The translations under genes and the position numbers were made by a program. Positions 1 to 6,647 of a stretch of 8,522 nucleotides of DNA are shown piece after piece. This DNA is from Actinomycetota bacterium (lineage in GTDB: Bacteria; Actinomycetota; Thermoleophilia; Gaiellales; Gaiellaceae). The stretch is from contig JACDGR010000128.1 of the NCBI GenBank assembly GCA_013821525.1, forward strand, positions 1 to 8,522. Direction: 5' to 3'. Under the pieces are notes generated by a model. It saw nothing but the letters and a program-made list of their open reading frames with translations. It had not been told where the DNA came from and ran no database searches. The number at the start of each line of letters is the position of its first letter. The stretch's first letter is position 1.

Positions 1-414
1 GACGGCCGCCAGGAGCCGCTCGGAATCGCGCATCTGCCCCTCGAGCTCAGCGTCCGGCATGCCGTGCGCCTGCCAGTAGGCGAGGAAGCGCTGCGGGTCG
101 CGCTCACCCCAAGCTGCCACGCACTGCGCGTAGTCCTCGCGGCCCTGGAACACCGGTGCGCCGGCCGCGTCCGCGACGTCGCGCGCACCGCCGACGTGAT
201 CGGGATGCATGTGCGTGACGACGATCCGCTCGATCGGCGCGTCGAGCTCGGCGAGCACCTCGCGCCAGCGCTCCTCGGGCGTCGGCGAGCCGAGGCCCGA
301 GTCGACGAGCGTCCAGCCGCCGGCGGCGCTACGCAGGAGGTAACAGTGGACGTGATCGAGGCCGAACGGCAGCGGAAACGTCACGCGACGGATCCCTTCC
401 TCTAGCTCGACCAT
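1..414 (-). CDS. MBL-fold metallo-hydrolase, N-terminal part (runs off the window)
   Basis: Reading the minus strand from the ATG at 414 gives 138 in-frame residues to the window edge. The N-terminus (LPFGLDHVHCYLL, residues 15-27) is the usual first strand pair of glyoxalase II-like MBL proteins. Next come LVDSGLG (36-42) and the zinc-binding motif THMHPDHVGG (67-76), with H68, H70, D72 and H73 as metal ligands. The fold hydrolyses thioesters, lactones or similar bonds in the cytoplasm; the substrate cannot be read from this part, and the later metal ligands lie outside the window. The gene is divergent from livF with only 24 bases between the start codons. No good Shine-Dalgarno precedes the ATG, but TAGCTT lies 7 bases upstream, so a leaderless mRNA is plausible. 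An internal GTG at residue 11 preceded by GAGGAAGGG is an alternative start, but it would cut into the conserved N-terminus. The fold call is firm; the exact function is unknown. Confidence 0.88.
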   Translation of the reverse strand, partial: MVELEEGIRRVTFPLPFGLDHVHCYLLRSAAGGWTLVDSGLGSPTPEERWREVLAELDAPIERIVVTHMHPDHVGGARDVADAAGAPVFQGREDYAQCVAAWGERDPQRFLAYWQAHGMPDAELEGQMRDSERLLAAV

Positions 415-421
415 TCCTGAG

Positions 422-427
422 AAGCTA
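422..427 (-). promoter_or_regulatory. Candidate -10 element (TAGCTT) for the MBL hydrolase gene
   Basis: On the minus strand TAGCTT matches the TANNNT form of an actinobacterial -10 box and ends 7 bases before the ATG at 414. Transcription would therefore start at or next to the start codon. No convincing -35 box is visible. The element sits in the 24-base gap shared with livF, so the two divergent promoters must overlap if both exist. This is inference from position and composition only. Confidence 0.3.
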
Positions 428-438
428 CCCGCCTCGCG

Positions 439-1140
439 ATGGCGGCACTGCTCGAGCTCAACGATGTCTCCGCTCGCTACGGCCAAGTGGCCGCACTGCA
501 CGGGATCTCGCTCACGGTGGGTGAGGGCGAGGTCGTCGCGCTGCTCGGCGCGAACGGCGCAGGCAAGACGACCACCCTGCGCGCGGTCTCGGGCACCGTG
601 CGCCGCAGCGGCGAGGTGATCCTCGGCGGCAAGCGACTGACCCGGTCAGGCCCTGAAGCGGTCGCCCGCAACGGCGTCGCGCACGTTCCGGAGGGGCGAG
701 GGATCTTTACTCAGCTGAGCGTGTGGGAGAACCTGCGCATGGGCGCGTACATGCGCCGCGGCCGTCCGGACTTCAAGACGGTGCTCGACTACTTCCCGTG
801 GCTCGACGCGCGCCGCAACCAGCAGGCGGGCACGCTCTCGGGTGGCGAGCAGCAGATGCTCGCGCTCGCGCGGGCCTTCCTGCAGCGGCCGAAGCTGCTG
901 ATGCTCGACGAGCCGTCACTCGGGCTCGCACCGCTCGTGACGCGCGAGGTGTTCCGCGTCGTCACCGATCTGAACGAGAAGGAGGGCCTCGCCGTGCTGG
1001 TCGTCGAGCAGAACGCGGCGATCGCCCTCGGCGTTGCGCGGCGCGCCTACGTGCTCGAAACAGGTTCGATCGCCCTCGCCGGCTCAGCCGACGAGCTGCG
1101 ATCCAACGACGCGATCCGCACCGCATACCTCGGATACTAA
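439..1140 (+). CDS. livF: Branched-chain amino acid ABC transporter ATP-binding protein LivF
   Basis: A 233-residue ABC ATPase, the usual LivF length. Walker A is GANGAGKTT (37-45), the Q-loop region carries the LivF-typical VPEGRGIF (83-90), the signature is LSGGEQQ (123-129), Walker B is LLMLDEP (143-149) with catalytic E148, and the switch region reads VVEQN (178-182), Q replacing H as is usual in LivF. It would hydrolyse ATP at the inner membrane face to drive uptake by LivH/LivM. The ATG at 439 gives the standard short N-terminus before LLELNDVSARYG; no Shine-Dalgarno is seen. LivF normally works with a second ATPase, LivG. None is encoded here: the bases upstream belong to a divergent hydrolase and the downstream genes are permeases. 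A gap of 164 bases separates it from livH, so livF may be transcribed or regulated separately. Confidence 0.95.
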   Translation: MAALLELNDVSARYGQVAALHGISLTVGEGEVVALLGANGAGKTTTLRAVSGTVRRSGEVILGGKRLTRSGPEAVARNGVAHVPEGRGIFTQLSVWENLRMGAYMRRGRPDFKTVLDYFPWLDARRNQQAGTLSGGEQQMLALARAFLQRPKLLMLDEPSLGLAPLVTREVFRVVTDLNEKEGLAVLVVEQNAAIALGVARRAYVLETGSIALAGSADELRSNDAIRTAYLGY

Positions 1141-1209
1141 ATGGCTCCCCCGGCAACACTCTTCGGCCCCTCGCCCGCGATTACACGGCGCGCTGCGGCG
1201 TCCTCAGTC

Positions 1210-1235
1210 GGGCCAATAGGCTCCGCTATTGACCC
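1210..1235. promoter_or_regulatory. Inverted repeat upstream of livH, candidate operator or mRNA hairpin
   Basis: The arms GGGCCAATAG (1210-1219) and CTATTGACCC (1226-1235) are reverse complements at 9 of 10 positions, with a 6-base spacer GCTCCG. The imperfect pair is C1213/A1232. The repeat lies in the 164-base gap between livF and livH and contains TTGACC (1229-1234), which resembles a -35 box; a matching -10 about 17 bases on is poor (TCGCTT, 1252-1257). No T-run follows, so it is not a typical intrinsic terminator. An operator for a dimeric regulator of livHMK is the favoured reading. The rest of the gap (1141-1304) shows no gene I can support. Confidence 0.45.
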
Positions 1236-1291
1236 TCCCTGCGTCCTTGCATCGCTTGGTGCTCGCAGCCGAGTCACTCGAAGGCGTCACC

Positions 1292-1297
1292 GGAGAA
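1292..1297 (+). promoter_or_regulatory. Shine-Dalgarno (GGAGAA) fixing the GTG start of livH
   Basis: GGAGAA lies 7 bases before the GTG at 1305. It supports that codon as the start of livH and not any later ATG, the first of which would remove the conserved first membrane segment. Confidence 0.6.
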
Positions 1298-1304
1298 ACC
1301 ACTA

Positions 1305-2189
1305 GTGGCCCAGTTCCTGCAGACAGTGGTCTCCGGTCTCGCGCTCGGCTCGATCTATGGATCGCTCGCGCTGGCGCTCGTGCTGATCTACAAGGCGACC
1401 GAGGTGATCAATTTCGCACAGGGTGAGATGGCGATGTTCACGACGTACATCTCCTGGGCGCTGATCACCCACCACGGCATGTCGTACTGGCCCGCATTCT
1501 TCGTGACGCTGTTGATCGCGTTCGCCGGAGGCATCGGCCTGCAGACCGTCGTCGTGCGCCCCCTCGCGCGTGCGAGCGTGCTGACCGTCGTGATGGCGAC
1601 GATCGCGTTGCTCGTGATCCTGAACGGCGCGGCCGCCTGGATCTGGTCACCGCAGCTGCAGTTCTATCCGAGCCCCTTCCCCACGTCCTCGTGGGTGATC
1701 GGCGGGGTGCACATCTCGAAGCAGGACGCGGGCACATTCGGTGTCGTCGCCGCCTGTGTCGTCGTGCTCGCGCTCTTCTTCCGTTTCACGAAGCTCGGGC
1801 TCGCGATGCGTGCAGGTGCGCTCAACCCTGCAGCGGCCCGGCTGATGGGCGTGCGCACCTCGCTGCTACTTGCGCTCGGCTGGGGCTTTGCCGCAGTGCT
1901 CGGCGCGGTCAGCGGGATGATGGTCGCGCCGACGTTCTTCCTGACGCCGAACATGATGCAAGCCGTGCTGATCTACGCCTTCGCGGCCGCCGTGCTCGGC
2001 GGGCTCGAGAGCCCTGTCGGCGCCGTGACGGGTGGCGTGCTGCTCGGCGTCATGCTGAACCTGATCACCCAGTACGTGACCTTCGTGACTCCCGACCTGC
2101 AGCTGCCCGTCGCACTCGGCATCCTGCTAGTCGTGCTGCTGATCCGGCCCTCCGGCCTGCTCGGGCGCGCCGTCGTGAGGCGCGTATGA
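1305..2189 (+). CDS. livH: Branched-chain amino acid ABC transporter permease LivH
   Basis: A 294-residue, very hydrophobic inner-membrane protein of the LivH type. GLALGSIYGSLALALVLIYK (11-30) followed by INFAQGE (35-41) is the family signature. The cytoplasmic loop near KLGLAMRAGALNPAAARLMGV (163-183) corresponds to the ATPase-contact region, AAAVLGGLESPVGAVTGG (227-244) is the conserved C-terminal segment, and the end RPSGLLGR (281-288) is standard. About eight membrane segments are expected. It pairs with LivM to form the translocation pore for branched-chain or other hydrophobic amino acids. The start is GTG with a GGAGAA site 7 bases upstream. The stop overlaps the livM start (ATGA), so the two permeases are translationally coupled. 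Substrate range cannot be read from the permease alone, and related systems import amides, urea or aromatic acids. Confidence 0.94.
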   Translation: MAQFLQTVVSGLALGSIYGSLALALVLIYKATEVINFAQGEMAMFTTYISWALITHHGMSYWPAFFVTLLIAFAGGIGLQTVVVRPLARASVLTVVMATIALLVILNGAAAWIWSPQLQFYPSPFPTSSWVIGGVHISKQDAGTFGVVAACVVVLALFFRFTKLGLAMRAGALNPAAARLMGVRTSLLLALGWGFAAVLGAVSGMMVAPTFFLTPNMMQAVLIYAFAAAVLGGLESPVGAVTGGVLLGVMLNLITQYVTFVTPDLQLPVALGILLVVLLIRPSGLLGRAVVRRV

Positions 2190-3235
2190 GGCGCGTCACC
2201 GCACTCGTCTCGTTCGGGGTCCTCGTTACCGCGGTGGTGCTCGCGCCGACGTTCTTCACCCACTACCGGTTGTTCCAGCTCGCCCTCGTCGCGGTCTACC
2301 TGGTCGCGCTCCTCGGGCTCGACATCCTCACCGGGTTCACGGGCCAGATTTCGCTCGGCCACGGCGCGTTCATGGGCGTCGGCGCGTACACGACCACGAT
2401 CCTCGTGGTCGACCACGGGTGGAACGACCTCCTGACGATTCCCGTGGCGGGTGTCGTCGCCGGGCTGTTCGGGCTCGCCTTCGGCCTGCCGGCGACGAGG
2501 TTCGCCGGGCCCTACCTCGCACTCGCCACATTCGCGATCCCGCTCTCGTTCATCGGGCTCCTGAAGCGCTTCCCGCACTTCACCGGCGGCGGCATCGGCA
2601 AGAACCTGCCGCAGCTCCACTCCGAGCTCGGGCTGCACATGAACCCGTCGGTCTGGTTCTACGCCGTCTGCTGGATGATCGCGCTTGTCATGCTCCCGCT
2701 TGCATTCGGCATCGTGCGCGGGCGTTTCGGCCGCGCGCTCCGTGCCGTCCGCGACAGCGAGATCGCCTCGACCGCGAACGGAGTCTCAACTGCGACGATC
2801 AAGTCCGCTGCCTTCGGCATCTCGGCCTTCTATTGCGGCGTCGCCGGCGGGCTCTATGCGATCGGAATCACCTACGTGAACCCCGACACCTTCCCGATCG
2901 ACCTCTCGATCCTGCTGCTGACGGGGATCGTCCTCGGGGGCGCGGGATCCCTCTACGGAATGGTCTTCGGCGCCCTCTTCGTCGAGTTCATCCGGATCAG
3001 CTGGGGGCCGACAATCTTGAACGGGATCAGCCGCGTCCATCACCTGGACACGCACGCCCCCGGCTCGGGTCTCGTCGTCTACGGGTTGATCCTCCTCGTC
3101 GTCCTGTATCTGGCTCCTGCAGGGGCCGCAGGGGTCGTCCGCCGCCTGATGACGGGAAGATCGACCGTGGCCGGTTGGAGCAAACCGCGCTCGACGACCC
3201 CGTCGGATCCGGCCACCGGCGTCGAAGCCCCGTAG
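2186..3235 (+). CDS. livM: Branched-chain amino acid ABC transporter permease LivM
   Basis: A 349-residue polytopic membrane protein. LLGLDILTGFTGQISLGHG (42-60) followed by AFMGVGAYT (61-69) is the LivM signature. LPATRFAGPYLALATFA (101-117) and HFTGGGIG (131-138) are conserved in the family. The cytoplasmic loop RGRFGRALRAVRDSEIAS (178-195) and TANGV after it is the ATPase-coupling region, and GGAGSLYGMVFGALF (251-265) is the second conserved hydrophobic block. The reading frame is open much further upstream, but the ATG at 2186 overlaps the livH stop by 4 bases and gives a normal N-terminus, so I chose it. The last 30 or so residues are polar and probably cytoplasmic. No ATPase domain is fused to it, unlike some LivM-LivG fusions, so it does not supply the missing LivG. 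Confidence 0.94.
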   Translation: MRRVTALVSFGVLVTAVVLAPTFFTHYRLFQLALVAVYLVALLGLDILTGFTGQISLGHGAFMGVGAYTTTILVVDHGWNDLLTIPVAGVVAGLFGLAFGLPATRFAGPYLALATFAIPLSFIGLLKRFPHFTGGGIGKNLPQLHSELGLHMNPSVWFYAVCWMIALVMLPLAFGIVRGRFGRALRAVRDSEIASTANGVSTATIKSAAFGISAFYCGVAGGLYAIGITYVNPDTFPIDLSILLLTGIVLGGAGSLYGMVFGALFVEFIRISWGPTILNGISRVHHLDTHAPGSGLVVYGLILLVVLYLAPAGAAGVVRRLMTGRSTVAGWSKPRSTTPSDPATGVEAP

Positions 3236-3244
3236 AATCCACGC

Positions 3245-3273
3245 TTCTCTTTCGCCCGTAAGGCCCGTATAGT
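3245..3273 (+). promoter_or_regulatory. Candidate promoter for livK
   Basis: In the 87-base gap between livM and livK, TATAGT (3268-3273) is a close match to a -10 box, about 50 bases before the ATG. The -35 region (TTCTCT, 3245-3250, 17-base spacing) is weak. A heptamer GCCCGTA is repeated at 3254-3260 and 3263-3269, just ahead of and into the -10. A second promoter here would let the binding protein be made in excess over the permeases, which is common for these systems. This is inference; no data confirm a start site. Confidence 0.35.
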
Positions 3274-3307
3274 CCGCGCGAAGAAACCCCCTGGGCCACT
3301 CCGCGAC

Positions 3308-3314
3308 AAGGAGA
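3308..3314 (+). promoter_or_regulatory. Strong Shine-Dalgarno (AAGGAGA) of livK
   Basis: AAGGAGA lies 8 bases before the ATG at 3323. It is the best ribosome binding site in the window and fits a protein needed in large amounts. Confidence 0.75.
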
Positions 3315-3322
3315 GAAGACGC

Positions 3323-4567
3323 ATGAAGAAGACGTTCCTGCTGATCGCCGCGGCGCTCGCCGTCTCGGCCGTCATCGTTGTGACGGCCGGTGCGACGTCC
3401 TCGGCGACGCCGGGCGTTACGGCGAAGTCCATCCTGCTCGAGGGCACGTTCCCTCTGAGTGGGCCGGCGTCGGGCTACGCCCCCATTCCGGTCGGAATGG
3501 CCGCGTATTTCTCGTACGTCAACGCGCACGGCGGCGTCAACGGCCGCAAGATCGATTTCAGGTACGAAGACGACGGTTACAACCCGGCGAACACGGTGCA
3601 GATCACGCACAAGTTCGTCGAGCAGGATCACGCGTTCGCGCTCGTCGGCGGTCTCGGCACCGAACCCCAGCAGGCGGTCCGCGACTACCTGAACCAGAAC
3701 AAGGTGCCGCAGCTGTTCGTCTCCACCGGCGCAACCACATTCGATCGCGACTTCACGACGAACCCGTGGACGCTCGGCTGGCAGCCGGACTACGAAGCCG
3801 AAGGGTCGATCTACGGCAAGTACATCGCCAAGAACTTCCCGACCGCGAAGCTCGGCATCCTCTTCCAGGACGACGACTACGGCAACGACTACCTGCGCGG
3901 CCTGAAGGCAGGCCTCACGCAGCAGCACCTGCCGCAGATCATCGACGCGGAGGGCTACGCACTGAGCGGCAACCCGCCGGCGACGCAGGTCGCGAAGTTG
4001 AAAGCGTCAGGCGCCGACATCTTCCTGATCTTCGCAACGCCGACTCCGACCATCCAGGCCTACGTCATCTCGACGAAGCTCGGCTGGCATCCGGCGCACA
4101 TCTTCACGAACTCGGTCTCTGCGACCGATGCGTTCCTGACGATTGCGAAGAAGTCGGGTTCCGACAACACCGACGGGACGATCACCGTCAACTACCTGCT
4201 CGACCCGGCGAACCCGCTCTACAACAAGACGCCGGGCATGAAGGCCTATCGCGCGATCATGGCGAAGTACGCCCCGAAGGCCAACGCGAACGACGGCCTG
4301 AACATCTACGGGGTCGCCAAAGCATGGACAACGGTGCAGGTGTTGACGGCGGCGGGTAAGAACCTCACCCGCGCGGGCCTGATGAAGGCCGCCCGCAACA
4401 TGAACTTCACCGTGAAGGCGAAGAAGGCGAACCCGTACACCCTCCCGGGTGTCGACGTGCGGACGAAGGGGAACTACCAGTTCCCGATCGCACAGGTTCA
4501 GCTCGTTCAGTACCAGAACAACACGTTCAAGCCGATCAGCAAGCTGATCAACGGCCGCGGCGCCTGA
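3323..4567 (+). CDS. livK: Branched-chain amino acid ABC transporter substrate-binding protein (LivK-like)
   Basis: A 414-residue exported protein of the Peripla_BP_6 (type I periplasmic binding) family. A basic start (MKK) and hydrophobic stretch to about residue 22 form a signal peptide; the AGA at 22-24 suits signal peptidase I. There is no lipobox cysteine, and no cysteine anywhere in the protein. Family features are GTFPLSGPASGYAPI (41-55), the segment NAHGGVNGRKIDFRYEDDG (67-85), LVGGLGTEPQQAVRDYLNQ (107-125), VSTGATTFDR (133-142), the second-lobe strand KLGILFQDDDYGNDYLRG (166-183), and the hinge-side SGADIFLIFATPT (229-241). It captures solute outside the membrane and delivers it to LivH/LivM. 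The family also includes binders of amides, urea and aromatic acids, so the substrate is not certain. It is the last gene of the cluster, with its own candidate promoter and a terminator behind it. Confidence 0.92.
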   Translation: MKKTFLLIAAALAVSAVIVVTAGATSSATPGVTAKSILLEGTFPLSGPASGYAPIPVGMAAYFSYVNAHGGVNGRKIDFRYEDDGYNPANTVQITHKFVEQDHAFALVGGLGTEPQQAVRDYLNQNKVPQLFVSTGATTFDRDFTTNPWTLGWQPDYEAEGSIYGKYIAKNFPTAKLGILFQDDDYGNDYLRGLKAGLTQQHLPQIIDAEGYALSGNPPATQVAKLKASGADIFLIFATPTPTIQAYVISTKLGWHPAHIFTNSVSATDAFLTIAKKSGSDNTDGTITVNYLLDPANPLYNKTPGMKAYRAIMAKYAPKANANDGLNIYGVAKAWTTVQVLTAAGKNLTRAGLMKAARNMNFTVKAKKANPYTLPGVDVRTKGNYQFPIAQVQLVQYQNNTFKPISKLINGRGA

Positions 4568-4594
4568 ACCGCGAGCTTCGCTAGGACGCTTGAC

Positions 4595-4627
4595 GAGAAG
4601 GGCCGGCACACACCGGCCCTTCTCTTT
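4595..4627 (+). terminator. Intrinsic-type terminator after livK
   Basis: GAGAAGGGCCGG (4595-4606) and CCGGCCCTTCTC (4613-4624) pair perfectly over 12 bases around the loop CACACA, followed by TTT. It begins 27 bases after the livK stop. The T-run is short (three), so termination may be partial or the hairpin may mainly protect the livK mRNA 3' end. The minus-strand reading has no T-run after the stem. Confidence 0.8.
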
Positions 4628-4631
4628 GGTG

Positions 4632-4637
4632 CAAGAT
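4632..4637 (+). promoter_or_regulatory. Candidate -10 element (CAAGAT) for a leaderless thiolase mRNA
   Basis: CAAGAT ends 6 bases before the ATG at 4644, which would put the transcript start at the start codon. There is no Shine-Dalgarno in front of this ATG. The same layout (CAAGACT, then GCGGGC, then ATG) precedes the histidine phosphatase gene. No good -35 is visible; the -35 zone falls in the terminator stem. Confidence 0.35.
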
Positions 4638-4643
4638 GCGCGC

Positions 4644-5792
4644 ATGCCTGAAGCAGTGATCGTCTCCACCGCGCGCACCCCGATCGGCCGCGCCGGGAAG
4701 GGCTCGCTCGTCGATGCCCGCCCCGACGACCTGGCGGCCTTCGCGATCCGGTCGGCACTCGAGCAGGTCCCCGGGCTGCCGCGCGACGAGATCGTCGATG
4801 TGATGCTCGGCTGCGGCTTCCCCGAGGCCAAGCAGGGCATGAACCTCGGTCGCCGCGCTGCTCTGCTCGCGGGTCTTCCGCACACCGTGCCCGGCACCAC
4901 GGTCAACAGGTTCTGCGCCTCGAGCCTCCAGACGATCCGCATGGCGTTCCACGCCATCAAGGCCGGCGAGGGCGACACGTTCGTCGCGGCCGGCGTCGAG
5001 TCGATCTCGCAGGTGAACGGGTACCCGAAGACCGAGGACGAGCTGCACATGGCGCTCTTCGGAGACGACGCGCCGATCGCGAACGTCTACATCCCGATGG
5101 GCTTGACCGCCGAGAACGTCGCCGAGCAGTGGGACATCTCGCGCGACGACATGGATCGGTTCGCGCAGCAGTCGCAGGAGCGTGCGGTCGCCGCGCAGGA
5201 CTCTGGCTTCTTCGCGCGCGAGCTGACAGCGTACGAAGGGGTCGCCACCGACGACGGGCCGCGCCGCTCCTCGACGTTCGAGAAGCTGCAGTCGCTCGAC
5301 CCTGCGTTCAAGCCCGGCGGACGGGTGACCGCAGGGAATGCGTGCCCGCTGAACGACGGCGCCGCCGCGGTCGTCGTCATGTCGGCCGACCGCGCAGCCG
5401 AACTCGGGCTGAAGCTGCGCGCGCGGATCATCGCGTCGAGCGTGTCCGGCGTCGAGCCAGAGGTGATGGGCGTCGGCCCCATCGAGGCAGTCCGGAGGGT
5501 GCTCGCGCAGGCGAACATGACGATCGACGACGTCGACGTGATGGAGCTGAACGAAGCGTTCGCCGCTCAGGTGATCGCGGTCTGCCGCGAGGTCGGCGTC
5601 GACCCGTTCAGCGACAAGCTCAATCCGCACGGCGGCGCGATCGCACTCGGTCATCCGTACGGCATGACGGGCGCACGAATCATGGGAACGCTGCTGAACG
5701 ATCTCGAGACGATGGATCGCACGATCGGTCTCGAGACGATGTGCGTCGGCGGCGGCCAGGGCATGGCCATGCTCGTCGAGCGCCTCAACTGA
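4644..5792 (+). CDS. Thiolase family protein (acetyl-CoA C-acyltransferase/acetyltransferase)
   Basis: A 382-residue thiolase of full family length. Catalytic residues are all present: the nucleophile C91 in NRFCASSLQT (88-97), NEAF (303-306), the active-site H336 in GHPYGMTGAR (335-344), and C367 in the CVGGGQG motif (367-373). Other signatures are VIVSTARTPIGR (5-16) and GNACPLNDGAAAVVVMS (231-247). The enzyme splits 3-ketoacyl-CoA with CoA to give acetyl-CoA plus a shortened acyl-CoA, or condenses two acyl-CoAs; sequence alone does not tell FadA-type from biosynthetic use. The frame is open up to a TTG at 4590, but that would start inside the terminator hairpin; the ATG at 4644 gives the normal N-terminus MPEAVIVSTARTP. 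It is cytoplasmic. No 3-hydroxyacyl-CoA dehydrogenase or hydratase is adjacent. It is followed 7 bases later by an EamA transporter gene, so the two are probably cotranscribed. Confidence 0.93.
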   Translation: MPEAVIVSTARTPIGRAGKGSLVDARPDDLAAFAIRSALEQVPGLPRDEIVDVMLGCGFPEAKQGMNLGRRAALLAGLPHTVPGTTVNRFCASSLQTIRMAFHAIKAGEGDTFVAAGVESISQVNGYPKTEDELHMALFGDDAPIANVYIPMGLTAENVAEQWDISRDDMDRFAQQSQERAVAAQDSGFFARELTAYEGVATDDGPRRSSTFEKLQSLDPAFKPGGRVTAGNACPLNDGAAAVVVMSADRAAELGLKLRARIIASSVSGVEPEVMGVGPIEAVRRVLAQANMTIDDVDVMELNEAFAAQVIAVCREVGVDPFSDKLNPHGGAIALGHPYGMTGARIMGTLLNDLETMDRTIGLETMCVGGGQGMAMLVERLN

Positions 5793-5799
5793 GCCGGCG

Positions 5800-6639
5800 A
5801 TGAGCGCGCTCGCGCTCCTGCTGGCACTCGGCTCCTCGATCGTCTGGGGGACGGCCGACTTCGCCGGCGGCTCGCTGACGAGGCGGCTGCCGGCCTTCGG
5901 GGTGACGATCCTCTCGCAGGCGGCAGGAGCTGTGCTGCTCGCAGTCGTCGTCTGCGTGCGAGGCGAGGTCGGAACCCGCTCCTTCCTGCTCGGGCTGCTC
6001 GCGGGCGCAGGCGGCGGGGTCGGGCTCGCGGCGTTCTATCGCGCGCTCTCACTCGGGACGATGAGCGTTGTCTCGCCGCTCGTCGCCTGCGGGACGATCG
6101 TGCCGTTCGGCCTCTCGGTCGCAACCGGCGAACGTCCTTCGACTCTCGCCACGGTAGGCGCCGTGGCGGCGCTCGGCGGGGCGGTGCTCGCCTCGGTCGA
6201 GGAGCACCGCTCGGAGTCGGCCGATCGTGCGCGCGCAGTGCTCCTGGCGCTCCTGGCGGCCGCCACGCTCGGCCTCTTCATCTACTTCCTCGGCCTCGGC
6301 AGCCGCGAGGGAGACGCTCTTTCGACGCTCGCGGGCGCGCGCGTCGGCTCACTTGCGCTCCTCGGCGTGCTCGCAGTGGGGCTACGCGCGCCGATGCGCA
6401 TCCCGCGAGCGTCGTTGCTCGCGGTCGCCGGCGTCGGCCTCGCCGACGTCGTTGCGAACGTGCTCTTCGCCTTCGCGAGCGCACACGGACTGCTGTCGCT
6501 CGTCTCCGTGCTCGGTGCGCTCTTCCCGATCGTGACGGTTGTCCTCGCCTACCTGTTGCTCGGCGAGCGACTGACGCGCGCACAGAAGCTCGGGATCGGG
6601 ATCGCGCTCGGGGGCGTGCTGACGATCTCGGCCAGCTAG
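5800..6639 (+). CDS. EamA/DMT-superfamily membrane transporter
   Basis: A 279-residue hydrophobic protein with the two-fold internal repeat of the drug/metabolite transporter superfamily. The first half ends in SPLVACGTIVPFGLSVATGE (92-111) plus a following hydrophobic helix. The second half ends in SVLGALFPIVTVVLAYLLLGE (236-256) and RLTRAQKLGIGIALGGVL (257-274), the typical last two helices with the glutamate-arginine turn. About ten membrane segments are expected, split by a polar linker near 134-146 (EEHRSESADRARA). Family members export amino acids, metabolites or drugs; the substrate here cannot be told. The ATG lies 7 bases after the thiolase stop with no clear Shine-Dalgarno, which suggests translation coupled to the upstream gene. 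The 3' end meets the convergent phosphatase gene with 8 bases between the two stop codons and no visible terminator. Confidence 0.88.
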   Translation: MSALALLLALGSSIVWGTADFAGGSLTRRLPAFGVTILSQAAGAVLLAVVVCVRGEVGTRSFLLGLLAGAGGGVGLAAFYRALSLGTMSVVSPLVACGTIVPFGLSVATGERPSTLATVGAVAALGGAVLASVEEHRSESADRARAVLLALLAAATLGLFIYFLGLGSREGDALSTLAGARVGSLALLGVLAVGLRAPMRIPRASLLAVAGVGLADVVANVLFAFASAHGLLSLVSVLGALFPIVTVVLAYLLLGERLTRAQKLGIGIALGGVLTISAS

Positions 6640-6647
6640 TACGGCAT

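Noticed and set aside
1141..1305. A 54-codon open frame that exactly fills the gap between livF and livH, starting right after the livF stop and ending across the livH GTG.
   Set aside because: Counting codons by hand, about 22 of 54 third positions are A or T, against 4 of the first 30 in livH. There is no Shine-Dalgarno or recognisable domain, and the frame is rich in Arg, Pro, Ala and Ser as random GC-rich DNA is. The inverted repeat inside it explains the region better.
1691..2185. In-frame upstream extension of livM by 165 codons within livH.
   Set aside because: This part is the out-of-frame shadow of livH and is arginine-rich and non-membrane; the 4-base ATGA overlap marks the real livM start.
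2786..3928. Long minus-strand open frame (380 codons) across livM and livK.
   Set aside because: It lies antisense to two clearly recognised genes, crosses their boundary, and gives a low-complexity Arg/Glu/Asp/Val-rich product typical of the antisense of GC-rich coding DNA.
4581..5654. Long minus-strand open frame (357 codons) opposite the thiolase, overlapping the terminator hairpin.
   Set aside because: The thiolase on the plus strand has every catalytic residue; the antisense product is charged and shows no domain.
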